From assembly GCA_964593585.1 (NCBI GenBank), contig CAZQIZ010000010.1:1-64000 (forward strand): a stretch of DNA of 64,000 nucleotides, read 5' to 3'. The translations under genes and the position numbers were made by a program. This document shows positions 46,101 to 55,000 of the stretch, one piece after another (within the stretch, counting starts at the first letter, position 1; every line of letters starts with the position of its first letter). This DNA is from JACQFV01 sp964593585 (GTDB lineage: Bacteria; Zixibacteria; MSB-5A5; WJJR01). The notes below the pieces were generated by a model. It worked only from the letters and a program-made list of their open reading frames with translations, made no database searches and was not told the DNA's origin.

Positions 46101-47744
46101 GGAGATGTAGACGATGTCATTGTGGACGCTCGGGTTGGTGAAGTTGGAGACGCGCGGCAGCGCCTGCGTCCACGACAGCGTCACCTGATTCGGATCGCCC
46201 ACATTAATTGAGGAGGCCGACGTTTGGCCGGCGTCATGGGCGAATTGCGACCACTGGTCCGGTCCGCCCGCGCCGCAATCCACTTCGACCGCCGGCAACT
46301 CCTCGCGGCAGATGTCGAACTCAAAGAGCAGTTCGCGGTGCGATGCCGACACCTCGCCAATGTAACGCCATTCGTTTAGCCCCGGCTGGAAGCGGGCGAT
46401 CGAACGGTAGTACGACGGATCGCAACCCGTCACCGGGCCCGATCCCAACACGCCATTGGTCGTCCCGGTTCCAGGCACAACCTGCAGCGTCACAAACACA
46501 TGCTGCACCGGGCCGCCGTTGAGCGTGCCCCAGACAAACGGGGACGACAGCGCCCAGGTGTTGAAGAAGCCCGGCGCCCACGCCGCTTCCGGAATCACTT
46601 CCGAGTAGAGCAGGGTGCCCGGGAACGCCGGACGAGGCAGGCCGCACGGCGACGGGCTGCCGTCGTTGGCGTAGATGCCCAGCAGCAGATCGGCCTTGTC
46701 GGCGATCGCCCCGCCGTTCATGGCAAAGGTGACCGCGTTCAGGGTGTCCAGACCGGTCGCGGAGAGGCGCACGCCAAGGATGTCGCGCCCGCCGCCCACG
46801 CCCGACGGCAATCCGAAGGCCGCGTCGATCGCCGCGTTCGGATCATAATAGAACTCGACCGCGCAATTGCCCGGATTGCAGTGCGTCGCCGGATCGTCCG
46901 GGGTGTAACCTTCGGAATAAATGATGTGCTCCAAAGAGTTGCAGGAGCCGCCCCACGGAACCACGCCGGTCAGGTTGAAGCATCCGAAGTAGTTGCCGGT
47001 CAATTCGTCCCAGCCGCCACCGTAGTCGTTGAAAATTAGACACTCGGTGCCTGAGGCCGGGCCGTTGGGATCGATGTCCATTGAACCATTGGTGCAACCC
47101 AGCCGCAGTGCGGCTGCAGTCGGAGCGTAGTACGCGGCGTAGTAGTCGCCGGAAATACAGCACTCCACCGGGAACGGCATGTTCAACAGGAACGACGCCG
47201 CAGCGGTCCACGTGAACGCGTACAAGGGTCCCGCGCACATCGCGCCACCAGCCACCGGCGTCGGCTGATTCGAAATGCCGTCAAAATTGCAGCCCGTAGT
47301 CACGTCAAACACCAGGGGCTGGAACGATGCGGTCAGCGGAAACGGTCCGGCGGAGTAGCGGATGATGGTGTTGATCGCCGTGACATCAAACGACGGGGTG
47401 TTGACGCATGTCCCATTCCAATAGGCGGGATTCGACGGATCCTGGTAGGCGGCATAGAACTCATTGCCGGCATACCAGCCACCGACCGTGAACCCGAACG
47501 GCGCGTACCAGTTGCCGTCGCAGAACGTGCCGGGCACGGTGCGGTTCTGCCCGCCGTTCACCGTCACCAGAGGATCGGGATTGGCCTCTGCCGTCGGAGT
47601 CAAAGCGGTCTTGCTCTGGCTGCCGCCAAACGCCTTGATCGGGGGCTCGCCCGGCTGACCCGGATGGTCAAGGGCAAATCCCAAAGGAGACGTCAACAAC
47701 AGCAGTCCGAGAGCCAGAACTGCAGTGAAGAGTTTTTTGTGCAT
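43167..47744 (-). CDS. Very large secreted protein with PQQ-like beta-propeller and C-terminal dockerin
   Basis: 1525 residues; ATG preceded by a perfect AGGAGG nine bases upstream. Signal peptide (1-24), a Cys-rich beta N-terminal region (about 60-490), a PQQ-type beta-propeller (about 500-910; DQWSQFAHDAGQTS, IYALDAATGALYAGWP, GSLYQIDAATGAIDWNF), a long beta-rich region, and a dockerin pair (about 1456-1512; RGDVNDDGLVDLAD and SGDVDADGDNDAAD). No type IX sorting domain ends the protein, so it may be held by a cohesin-like domain. Function unknown; the propeller and the dockerin are clear. Confidence 0.85.
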   Translation of the reverse strand: MHKKLFTAVLALGLLLLTSPLGFALDHPGQPGEPPIKAFGGSQSKTALTPTAEANPDPLVTVNGGQNRTVPGTFCDGNWYAPFGFTVGGWYAGNEFYAAYQDPSNPAYWNGTCVNTPSFDVTAINTIIRYSAGPFPLTASFQPLVFDVTTGCNFDGISNQPTPVAGGAMCAGPLYAFTWTAAASFLLNMPFPVECCISGDYYAAYYAPTAAALRLGCTNGSMDIDPNGPASGTECLIFNDYGGGWDELTGNYFGCFNLTGVVPWGGSCNSLEHIIYSEGYTPDDPATHCNPGNCAVEFYYDPNAAIDAAFGLPSGVGGGRDILGVRLSATGLDTLNAVTFAMNGGAIADKADLLLGIYANDGSPSPCGLPRPAFPGTLLYSEVIPEAAWAPGFFNTWALSSPFVWGTLNGGPVQHVFVTLQVVPGTGTTNGVLGSGPVTGCDPSYYRSIARFQPGLNEWRYIGEVSASHRELLFEFDICREELPAVEVDCGAGGPDQWSQFAHDAGQTSASSINVGDPNQVTLSWTQALPRVSNFTNPSVHNDIVYISSDQEVRAYNLNTGAFIAQLQGAPEMGSSNRGNTTVAYVNALARDVVFATGGSFNAVSALETNLEASPTIWSKNPGTTPLLHQNRFNTSKVIDIAGTSVLIVCTEPAAGAGAIYALDAATGALYAGWPTNPVMLDVGAKHGPAVSGGKLYVGTAIGGSNVAGSLYQIDAATGAIDWNFVGVPGEGWPSGVSVEGDFIYGASKDANNIGYRYKIDKSGAGPSVVWTSSQGAGLYGTPTIGRSFVYFPLDNPNFGILQVNKDLGLVARNFAAENLCGVSLFMVPQIVTLSCDSYIFAGDRNGRWWLFDAQSGDIEWYREFPFITGGEIINGTALATSSLGDSYAVVGIRQLLGLGGRISAYQLNAGSRPRLIQCLHEVTVEVPLNSGAGLLHSEADVFRNIGDQPLNFTALNIADPLPDGVAATIAARNARDFRNGVQAASANLDGYTSYAIDNPTKRQRLAGVTNELVDGEWSATEARMIASNEELLASSSSRDRARSMAAGANIVRTSNVLINGAPVPTSLAAGSNAGLDWTYDGTGLGRGLDDEILEIDMDDPDFNYDGSPTAFFVIHYVGGCADANKRLLFNTSDSTVAGHHLENVYNTGGLSDQHGDDLVWDGDPNDSETNLYDGGFILMADSLAGPAPDGGGRIHAEFYDHTNLFVANPAPSTICGIDKFADVLLGAYRDGGCPGTPVDIHGEILITGFADTNTAATPGTPKAAVGTNIVLTEVGSYDPLYGDFKLIHVAIENRDAVAKDIKFGEFMDWDVTADYNTNIGVASPALNGYFIWDQAAPGNAYGMLSVRQPSLYASVDPTANPLLAMRIIDNPLTVYPGPFTNDLNFLYGYVNAQSGFTNEVVTPADKSALSVESINLAANGSAEHAMALFGIDASSNNPATIEAGALGLAKRAARWAGYARGDVNDDGLVDLADVCWLQGGNYIYPAAYSGDVDADGDNDAADIAKLLSFVSGNAGDQPIGAWRF

Positions 47745-48373
47745 TTAATAAGTCCTCCTGAGTCAGAACTCAGATGTGAAGCTTCGTCAGGTATCCCCGC
47801 CGCCTGCCGCCGTCCGCCCCACAGCGCCCCCACCTCAGGGACGCCATGCGCCGGTCCGGCCATGCCCGCTGTCTGCCCGGTTGCGCCCGGCGACGGTTTC
47901 CTTTCCCAAGACTTCCGCAGTCGGCGGACCGAACCGTGATCACCCACGTTGTGATCAACTGAAGTTGGGCCCGAAACGCCTGCTCGTGAATTCGTTGGTT
48001 CTGCGACTTGGCTCAGTCGCGGCGATGGGATCAGGCTGAAAACGACCGGGAGGAGGAGATAAAACAGCCCAATCGCTCCTGCGCCTTTCCCTCGCGGAAA
48101 GGGAGCACCGTTCGGATGGGATAGTTTTTCGAAGAGTCACCGACGGTTCGTGACGCCGTCAGCTTCAAACGCTCGCCATCAAGATACACCGCCGCAGCAT
48201 CCTGTCAACAAAAATCTGTGATATTCAAATCAATCCATTGGCCAGTTTGACTGTGACGTCTGGAACAATTCCAGAGTCTCTTACTCGGCCACAAAGCCTC
48301 CCTCCTCTGCATATTGCCTCCGCAACTCGGCCTGCCTTACCTTGACCGCGCGGGGGGGCAGTTCGAGGCACGG
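47745..48373. other. Divergent intergenic region with long leader of the propeller gene
   Basis: 629 bases between divergent genes. About 430 bases of it would be 5-prime leader if the promoter at 48181-48208 is used. A CTGGAA-CAA-TTCCAG palindrome (48260-48274) could be an operator for the plus-strand gene. The leader region (47760-48130) is GC-rich and structured, but no known riboswitch was recognised. No coding sequence is supported. Confidence 0.5.
48181..48208 (-). promoter_or_regulatory. Putative promoter of the 1525-residue protein gene
   Basis: Minus-strand TTGACA (plus 48203-48208), 16-nt spacer, TATCTT (plus 48181-48186; 4 of 6). It would give a leader of about 430 bases. Pattern match only. 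Confidence 0.42.
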
Positions 48374-49243
48374 ATGCGTCTTTTGACCATTGCCTGGATG
48401 CTTCTCGGGTTTGAGTCCCTACTCGCCCAGACCGTCCCCGACACCCTGCTCTGCGGCAGCGGCCCGATTAACAGTCGTTTCTCTGTCTCGGAGACCGTCG
48501 ACAGCGCCCGTGTGGCGATCCGTCTCCCCGATGCTCTCGCCGGCACCCTGATTACTTCCATCCGCGCCTACTACCTGCAAGGCCAGCCCGACACCACCAG
48601 CGTCGCCACTTGGGCAACCCATGCCGCCTTCGCCTGGGCATTGCACACCGGCAACTTGGATCAACCCGGCCCGCTCACCAACATTCCGACCGCGGTCTCA
48701 CTTTCAGCGGACCCGAATCTGCGTATCGGCGGCTAGGTGGAATCCCCGGTCAATTGGCAGATACTCTCCGGACCAACTTATTGGCTGGTAGGGTATTGGC
48801 AGCGGTATGCCGCGTTTGTGCGTCTGGGCGCCAACCGGTACATCCCTGACCTGACAACCATGATCGGCTATGCCGATGGCGGCAACGATGTATGGATCGG
48901 CCACGCGGTTGGCCTGATGGTTGAAATCCACTATCTGCGCCCCGATCAGGGGCCCCCCAGCGGCATCTTCGATGATCCCGCTTTGGAGCTAGCGCGGGAG
49001 AGGGCTGTGGCCGGCGCCCGTCTCGAGGGCCCCCAACTGGTCGTATCCCTTGCCGACGCCTCAGTGCCCTACACGTTCTCCGTGGTTAACATCCTCGGCC
49101 AGACACTCGTCTCTGGCAGCGGTGGCGCTCCGACGGGAGAAATCCGACTTCCGTGGAGCATCCACCGCCCCTCCGGCGTATACTACTGCCGGATCGTCGC
49201 CGGAGGAGTGGCCACCACCATCCCGCTGGTGCACTTGAAGTAA
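48374..49243 (+). pseudogene. Secreted protein with type A sorting domain, interrupted by in-frame TAG
   Basis: ATG 48374 opens a signal peptide (about 19 residues, RLLTIAWMLLGF). The frame runs 120 codons, meets TAG at 48734-48736, and continues without shift to 49243 (289 codons in all). The two parts fit as one protein: a beta-rich secreted domain (GTLITSIRAYYLQ on the first part, WQILSGPTYWLVGYW on the second) and a C-terminal sorting domain (SVVNILGQTLVSGSGG, SGVYYCRIVAGG). The local context IGG-stop-VESPVNW suggests TGG (Trp) mutated to TAG. Either a nonsense mutation, a sequencing error, or recoding; the first is simplest. Downstream genes follow within 30 bases. Confidence 0.75.
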
Positions 49244-49272
49244 CGCTTGAGGATCTGTTACGGGAGGATTGA

Positions 49273-49962
49273 ATGCTTCGCTCCAGGTTGTTGCTGTCGT
49301 GTGTCTTAATGCTTGTGTTCGCGGTCGCTGCCTCCGCCCAGCCCAAGCTCAAGATCGCCGAGGAGAACTTCGATTTCGGCTACACCCCCGAGGGGTTGCC
49401 GGTCATGCACAAGTACTGGGCGCACAATGTCGGCACCGACACGCTCAAGATCATCCGGGTGCGTCCCAGTTGCGGCTGCACCAGTGTGCCCCTGACGAAA
49501 AACCGCTTGGCTCCGGGCGACTCGGTCAGTCTGGCCCTCAAGTTCGATACCAGGCGGTTCAAGGGGAAGCTCTCCAAGACCGCCACGGTCGAGACCAACG
49601 ACACCCTGACCACCGCCAACAAGCTCAAGTTCACCGCCGAAGTCGGGATGTTCGAAGGGATTATGATCGCCAGTCCGGCGATGGTCTACCTGGATACCCT
49701 GGGCAAGACCGAGCAGGTGGTTATGATTAAAAACACCAGCGTAGCGCCCTACAAGATCAGCATCGCCTCGCCGCTTGAGGATTTCATGCATTTCGAGTTG
49801 TCCACCACCGAGTTGGAGGGCAAGGGGGAGGCGGCCATCCTCATACGCACCACCCCGCAGACCCCGATCGGCGAATACAATGCTTCCGTGACTCTGCACT
49901 TCGAAGGCCCGCAGCCGCAGAATCTGACCATCCCGGTTTATGGCGTAGGTTACTTGCCTTAA
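49273..49962 (+). CDS. DUF1573 domain secreted protein
   Basis: 229 residues. Signal peptide (1-22), then a DUF1573 domain (about 30-110; ENFDFGYTPEGLPVMH and the Cys motif RPSCGCTSVP) followed by a second beta domain of the same style (VVMIKNTSVAPYKI). DUF1573 proteins are small immunoglobulin-like secreted or surface proteins common in Bacteroidota-like genomes; their function is unknown. It is 61 bases upstream of the archease gene and probably on the same transcript. Confidence 0.88.
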   Translation: MLRSRLLLSCVLMLVFAVAASAQPKLKIAEENFDFGYTPEGLPVMHKYWAHNVGTDTLKIIRVRPSCGCTSVPLTKNRLAPGDSVSLALKFDTRRFKGKLSKTATVETNDTLTTANKLKFTAEVGMFEGIMIASPAMVYLDTLGKTEQVVMIKNTSVAPYKISIASPLEDFMHFELSTTELEGKGEAAILIRTTPQTPIGEYNASVTLHFEGPQPQNLTIPVYGVGYLP

Positions 49963-50022
49963 ACCGTCGCACTGCGTTCATTGCCTCGGCCCTCCGGCGC
50001 AACCACCGGAGCCGCCGAGGCA

Positions 50023-50454
50023 ATGTCTTTTAATTTCAAATACTTACCTGATGTGGCTCTCGCCGATGTCGCCTTCGAGGTCGATGCCGACACTTGGCAG
50101 GACCTGCTGGCCGGCTCGGCAGTCGCCACCACCGGGGTCATGGTCGACCTGAGCACCATGCGGCCCGACCGTACCCGCCATATCGACCTGGTTGCCGATT
50201 CGCTGGAATCGTTGGTCTATGACTGGCTGAGCGAACTGGTCTATCTCAAAGACACCGAAGGGCTTTTCGGACGCGATTTCAGCTTTGATGGCGGCGAGGC
50301 CCATGGCTGGCAGGTCACTGCGCATATCGTGGGCGAGACCATCGACCGCAAACGGCATCTCTTGGGGCAGGATGTCAAGGCGGTGACCCTGCACCTGTTT
50401 GAAGCAGGAATTCAGAATGGCCGCTATCATGCCCGTGTGGTCCTTGATATATGA
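50023..50454 (+). CDS. Archease (RtcB RNA ligase activator)
   Basis: 143 residues from ATG 50023 (GCCGAGG upstream); a TTG at 49981 would add an unconserved extension. The archease pattern is present: ALADVAFEVDADTWQDLL in the first part, DLVADSLESLVYDWLSELVY in the middle, and AVTLHLFEAG near the end. Archease accelerates guanylylation and allows multiple turnover of RtcB. The start of rtcB overlaps its stop by four bases (ATGA), consistent with a tight pair. Confidence 0.87.
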   Translation: MSFNFKYLPDVALADVAFEVDADTWQDLLAGSAVATTGVMVDLSTMRPDRTRHIDLVADSLESLVYDWLSELVYLKDTEGLFGRDFSFDGGEAHGWQVTAHIVGETIDRKRHLLGQDVKAVTLHLFEAGIQNGRYHARVVLDI

Positions 50455-51926
50455 CAACGACTTCCGCCCATTACCTGCGTGAAATGGCCCGTCCGTTCCG
50501 TCCCGGCGTCTGGGAGATCCCCCCCGAGGCCAAGCCCGGGATGCTGGTCCCGGCACGGATCCTGGCATCGTCGACGCTCTTCCAGACCATGGACGACGGC
50601 GTCTTCAACCAGGTGACCAACGTTGCCTGCCTTCCCGGTATCCGCAAGTACGCCATCTGCATGCCCGATGGCCACTGGGGGTATGGCTTCCCGATCGGCG
50701 GGGTGGCGGCCTTCGACCCGGACCAGGGCGTGATCTCGCCGGGTGGCATCGGCTTCGACATCAACTGCGGCATGCGCCTCCTGCGGACCAACCTTACCGA
50801 AGCTGAGGTCCGTCCCCGTCTGGCGGCGCTGATGGACGAGTTGTACTCGCGCGTGCCCTGTGGAGTGGGCTGTAAAGGCGTTTTAAGGCTATCTGAGCGC
50901 GAATATCGGGATGTGATGGTATCCGGCGGGGGTTGGGTCGTAAAACGCGGCTACGGCCGTTCTGACGATTTGGCGCACACCGAAGAATATGGCGCGATCC
51001 CCGGCGCCAACCCCGACAAAGTCTCCGACCGGGCCGTCAAGCGGGGTCTCGACCAACTGGGCACACTCGGCTCTGGCAATCACTACCTCGAAGTCCAAGT
51101 GGTTAAACAGGAAAACGTCTATGACTGGGGGGTGGCCCGTGCCTTCGGCATCGACCAGCCCGACCAGATCTGCGTCATGGTCCACTGCGGCTCCCGCGGT
51201 TTCGGCCATCAGGTCGCCACCGACTACCTGAAGACCTTCCTGCCGATCATGCATCGTTACGGTATCCGTACCGGCGACAAAGAGTTGGCCTGCGCTCCCT
51301 TCACCGATCCGGCCGGGGCCGACTACTTCGCCGCCATGAACTGCGCCGCCAATTCCGCTTTCGCCAACCGGCAGATGATCACGCACCTGATCCGCGAGTC
51401 TTTCGCCAAGGTATTCGGCAAGAACGACATAACGCTTGGGCTTGAAGTCGTCTACGATGTCGCCCACAACATCGCCAAGCTGGAAGAATATGAGATTGAT
51501 GGAGTTAAACAGAAACTCCTCGTCCATCGCAAAGGCGCAACCCGCTCATTCGGGCCGGGGCGCGGTTTCCTGCCGCATGATTATGTCGATATCGGACAGC
51601 CAGTTATCGTCGGCGGCTCGATGGAGACCGGCTCCTACCTCCTCCTCGGCACCGACACCGCCATGCAGGAAACCTTTGGCTCCACACTCCATGGCTCCGG
51701 ACGAACCATGTCCCGCTCCAGAGCCAAGGAGATGATCCGTGGCGACAAACTGAAGCAATCGATGCTCGACCGCGGCATCGTCATCCGCGCCGCCTCCCTC
51801 TCCGGCTTGGCCGAGGAGGCCGGATTCGCCTACAAGGACATCTCCGAGGTCGTGGCTACCGTCCATGACTTGGGCATCTCCACCCGCGTGGCCCGTCTGA
51901 TCCCGATCGGCAACCTCAAGGGCTAG
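50451..51926 (+). CDS. rtcB: RNA-splicing ligase RtcB
   Basis: 491 residues, ATG inside the archease stop. RtcB motifs: PDGHWGYGFPIGG (about 72-84), GGIGFDINCGMR (about 98-109; Asp103 and Cys106, metal binding), GSGNHYLEVQ (about 207-216), HCGSRGFGHQ (about 245-254), and LHGSGRTMSR near the C-terminus, which holds the His that accepts GMP. All are intact. RtcB joins RNA 2-prime,3-prime-cyclic-phosphate or 3-prime-phosphate ends to 5-prime hydroxyls, in tRNA repair or other RNA repair. No associated RtcA or RtcR lies in view. Confidence 0.96.
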   Translation: MTTTSAHYLREMARPFRPGVWEIPPEAKPGMLVPARILASSTLFQTMDDGVFNQVTNVACLPGIRKYAICMPDGHWGYGFPIGGVAAFDPDQGVISPGGIGFDINCGMRLLRTNLTEAEVRPRLAALMDELYSRVPCGVGCKGVLRLSEREYRDVMVSGGGWVVKRGYGRSDDLAHTEEYGAIPGANPDKVSDRAVKRGLDQLGTLGSGNHYLEVQVVKQENVYDWGVARAFGIDQPDQICVMVHCGSRGFGHQVATDYLKTFLPIMHRYGIRTGDKELACAPFTDPAGADYFAAMNCAANSAFANRQMITHLIRESFAKVFGKNDITLGLEVVYDVAHNIAKLEEYEIDGVKQKLLVHRKGATRSFGPGRGFLPHDYVDIGQPVIVGGSMETGSYLLLGTDTAMQETFGSTLHGSGRTMSRSRAKEMIRGDKLKQSMLDRGIVIRAASLSGLAEEAGFAYKDISEVVATVHDLGISTRVARLIPIGNLKG

Positions 51927-51940
51927 AAGAGAATAGGTCC

Positions 51941-51962
51941 TATAGGTCCGATCGGACCTATA
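51941..51962. repeat. Perfect 22-bp palindrome after rtcB
   Basis: TATAGGTCCGA / TCGGACCTATA, a perfect palindrome with no loop, preceded by another ATAGGTCC (51933-51940). It lies 14 bases past the rtcB stop and abuts the minus-strand terminator. No T-run follows, so it is not a standard terminator. Confidence 0.7.
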
Positions 51963-51966
51963 AAAA

Positions 51967-51996
51967 CACCCCGGGCTGATTGCTCAGCCCGGGGTG
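51967..51996 (-). terminator. Terminator of the 1030-residue protein gene
   Basis: A perfect 13-bp stem (CACCCCGGGCTGA / TCAGCCCGGGGTG) with TTGC loop; on the minus strand it is followed by TTTTTATAGG. It lies just past the stop of the 52020 gene. On the plus strand it could also stop rtcB transcription, but no T-run follows in that direction. Confidence 0.87.
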
Positions 51997-52019
51997 AATC
52001 GCTTGCGCGATTGGAACGG

Positions 52020-55000
52020 TTACTTCACCAGGGTCATCTTCTTGGTCTCGCTGAAGCCATTGGCTTCCACACGGTAGAAGTAGACGCCCGACGAAGCATG
52101 GTCGCCGGCGATGGTAGTGCCATCCCAGGAGACATTGACGCGTCCCGCGGCGCTGTGACCGGCGAACGAGCGGACGGTCTGGCCGGTGACGTTGTAGATC
52201 GTCACGGACCAGTCGGCGTCGTTGGCCAGGTCAAAGGACATCACCGTACCCGCGTTGAACGGGTTCGGATAGTTCTGCAGCAACGCGTACTCGGTCGGCA
52301 CGACCGCCTTGGCGGTCGTGGTCGACATGAGCGCGCCGCGAGCATCCGACATCTGCACTTCGGTCAGCTCGATCGAACCCTCACCCGAGGTCGGGATCGA
52401 GAGGATCTCACGAGTGCCGGCGCCGATGCTGGCCAGCTCGCCGTTCCAGGACGGGTGAACGAGGACGCGCAGTTCGGAGCCGTTGGTGGTGTAACGCAAG
52501 TTCATGCCTTCAGCGCCGGAGAGCAGCGTCGGCTCGCCCGTCGACAGACCGCTGTAACGGAAGACCAACAGGGCGCCGCCCAGGTCGACGCTCGAGGAGG
52601 TCGACACGGTGACGCTGTTGTTCTCCACCCGCACCGTGGCCGTGCCCGAGTTGGCGTACGGCGACAGCTTCGGCGAACCGGTGCCGGTTCCCGGCGGGAA
52701 CGGCTGCTCGTCACCGGTGATGATGCGGATTAAGTAGATCAGGTCCGCCACGGTGAGAACGACGCCGTCGTTGTTGATGTCGGTGGCGAGGATCTGGACT
52801 TCGTCCCACACCGGATCCCACACCGACGATCCATACACGAAGTAGTTGATGAACAACACCGCGTCACCGACCTCGTTGGCCAGGCCGTTGAGGTTGATGT
52901 CGCCGCGATCATCCGGCGGCTCGTCGATGCAGATACGGCCCGGGCAGAACTCGATGATGTCACGAGCGGCCTGCTTGGTCGGGTCGATGCAATTGGTCGG
53001 CGAACCGATCGGGATGAACAGGGTGTCGCCCGACTTGGACGACAGGGCGTTGTCGCCGCAATCCAGCACGCAGAAGCCCACGTTGAAGCACTGGTTGATG
53101 AAGTTGCGGTCGGAGGTGACCTGGAAGTTCAAGCCCACGACACGGCCGTCAAGATAGAACGACGCATCCGGAGGATGCAGCGCCGGACCGTTGTCCAGAT
53201 CGGCGATCGCCACGATGCGGATGTATCCCGTCGGGCAGGCCGAGCCCGGGCAGTTGCCGTTGGCGTTGTTGCGCCAGGTGAAGTATTCCCAATCCGCCAG
53301 CTCGTCGACCGGGAAGGCCTCGAGGAAGGTCAGACCGGAAGGATCGTAGCAAATCAGCAGATCGATACCGCCCAACGGATAGGTGTTGGACAGGGTGACA
53401 TAGGCGGTCGCAATCTGGCCGTTGAGAATGTGAATGTTGGCCGAATCGAGTTCCGAACGAATGCACAGGGCATACGAGAGAACGTCGATCTGGAAGCAAC
53501 ACTCGTCAACGCCGCCGCACGCGTCCTGAACGCGGATGCAGGCTTCCCACAGGCCGGCGTCGCCGTTATCAACCGACGAGGTCTGCCAGGAGAAGTTGCC
53601 GGCCGCGTCAACGATCGGAGCGTTGTGCGGAGCGCCCTGGCCTTCCAGCGCCGTGAAGGACACCAGCGAGAAGGTCAGTGTATTGTTGACATCGTCGGTC
53701 GCAAACGCCTGCGCGGCAACCAGATCGCCCAATACGGCGAACTGATCGTCCGGACAGGTGATGACCGGCGCGTCATTGGTGACCGTCACATTGAACGAGC
53801 AAGTGTCGGACTTCTGACCGTCGGAGACGCTCACCGTGAAGGTGATCGGGCCCTTCGGCACATCGGCGCAAGCTGGGTTGAAGGTCAACACATTGCCCGC
53901 CAAGGTCGGGGCGTTGGCCGGAGCCGGAGCCGCCGAGATGATCGACCAGATCAACACGCCCGTGCAACCGTCATCGGTCGCATTGAGCGTATAGCCGGCC
54001 GGTCCCGAAGCCCAGTCCACCGACGCATCCGACGGGCAGGTGGCCACCGGAGCGTTCTGGAACACCGTCACCTGGAAGCTGCAGTCGACGAAGTCGCAAC
54101 CGTCGCTGACACGGAAGGTGACCGTGTGGACGCCGACGTCAGCGCAAACAGTCTGCCAGTTGAACACGCCCGACGCGCTCACCGTGGCGGGACCCACGTT
54201 CGCCGGAGCAATCGAAACCAGCGAGTAGGTGACCGGGTTGCCGTTCGGGTCGGAACCGTTGAGCTGCTTGTTGTTGACGCCTGCCATGAAGTACACGTTC
54301 TCGGGGTTGTTGGTGCCGCAAACCGGAGCGGTGTTGGTCACCGTCAGGTTGAACGTGCAGTCAACCGACGCGCCGCAAGGATCGGTGGCGCGGAAGGTGA
54401 CGACGTGGGCGCCCTTGTCGGCGCAGACCGCCGAGTAGGTAAACACACCAGACGGCGAAACAGCCGCAGCGCCAGCCACCGGCGGGACGATCGAAACGAG
54501 CGAATAGGTCAGCGCGTCGCAAGCGTCTGGGTCACTGGCACTTAGCTGCTTGTTCACCGAACCGGCGAAGTTCACGGACTCGTCGGAATTCGTGCCGCAA
54601 ATCGGCGCCTGGTTCTCGAGCGGGAATTCGCCGCGGAACCAGTCGAACGGCCCATATTCGCAGCAGTCGCAGCCCATCACAAGGAAGGCTCCGGCCGGCG
54701 GATAAAAGGCGGTGTCGATCACGATAGTGCCTTGGCAGTCCGCAGGGGTCTGGACAGTCAGATTCCAAATGCCGGAATACGTCCCCGCGGGGAGGCATCC
54801 GCCAAAGAAATTCAGGACACCAGAGGTTCCCGGGAACCCGCCCACGGCCGTCGTAAAGCCGGCCAGGTCAGGACCAGGAGCCGCTGCCAGAATCGTGGCA
54901 CCACCCGTGATCGTCAGGGGCAAGCCCCAGGCGCCCAACGGGCTGGTGATGTCCAAGAAAATCGGAACCTGGACTGTGGCGCAACGCGGCAGACCCTGGG

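Noticed and set aside
48610..48849. A frameshift in the interrupted sorting-domain gene
   Set aside because: An overlapping open frame exists here, but both conserved parts are in the same frame on either side of the TAG, so a single nonsense change is enough.
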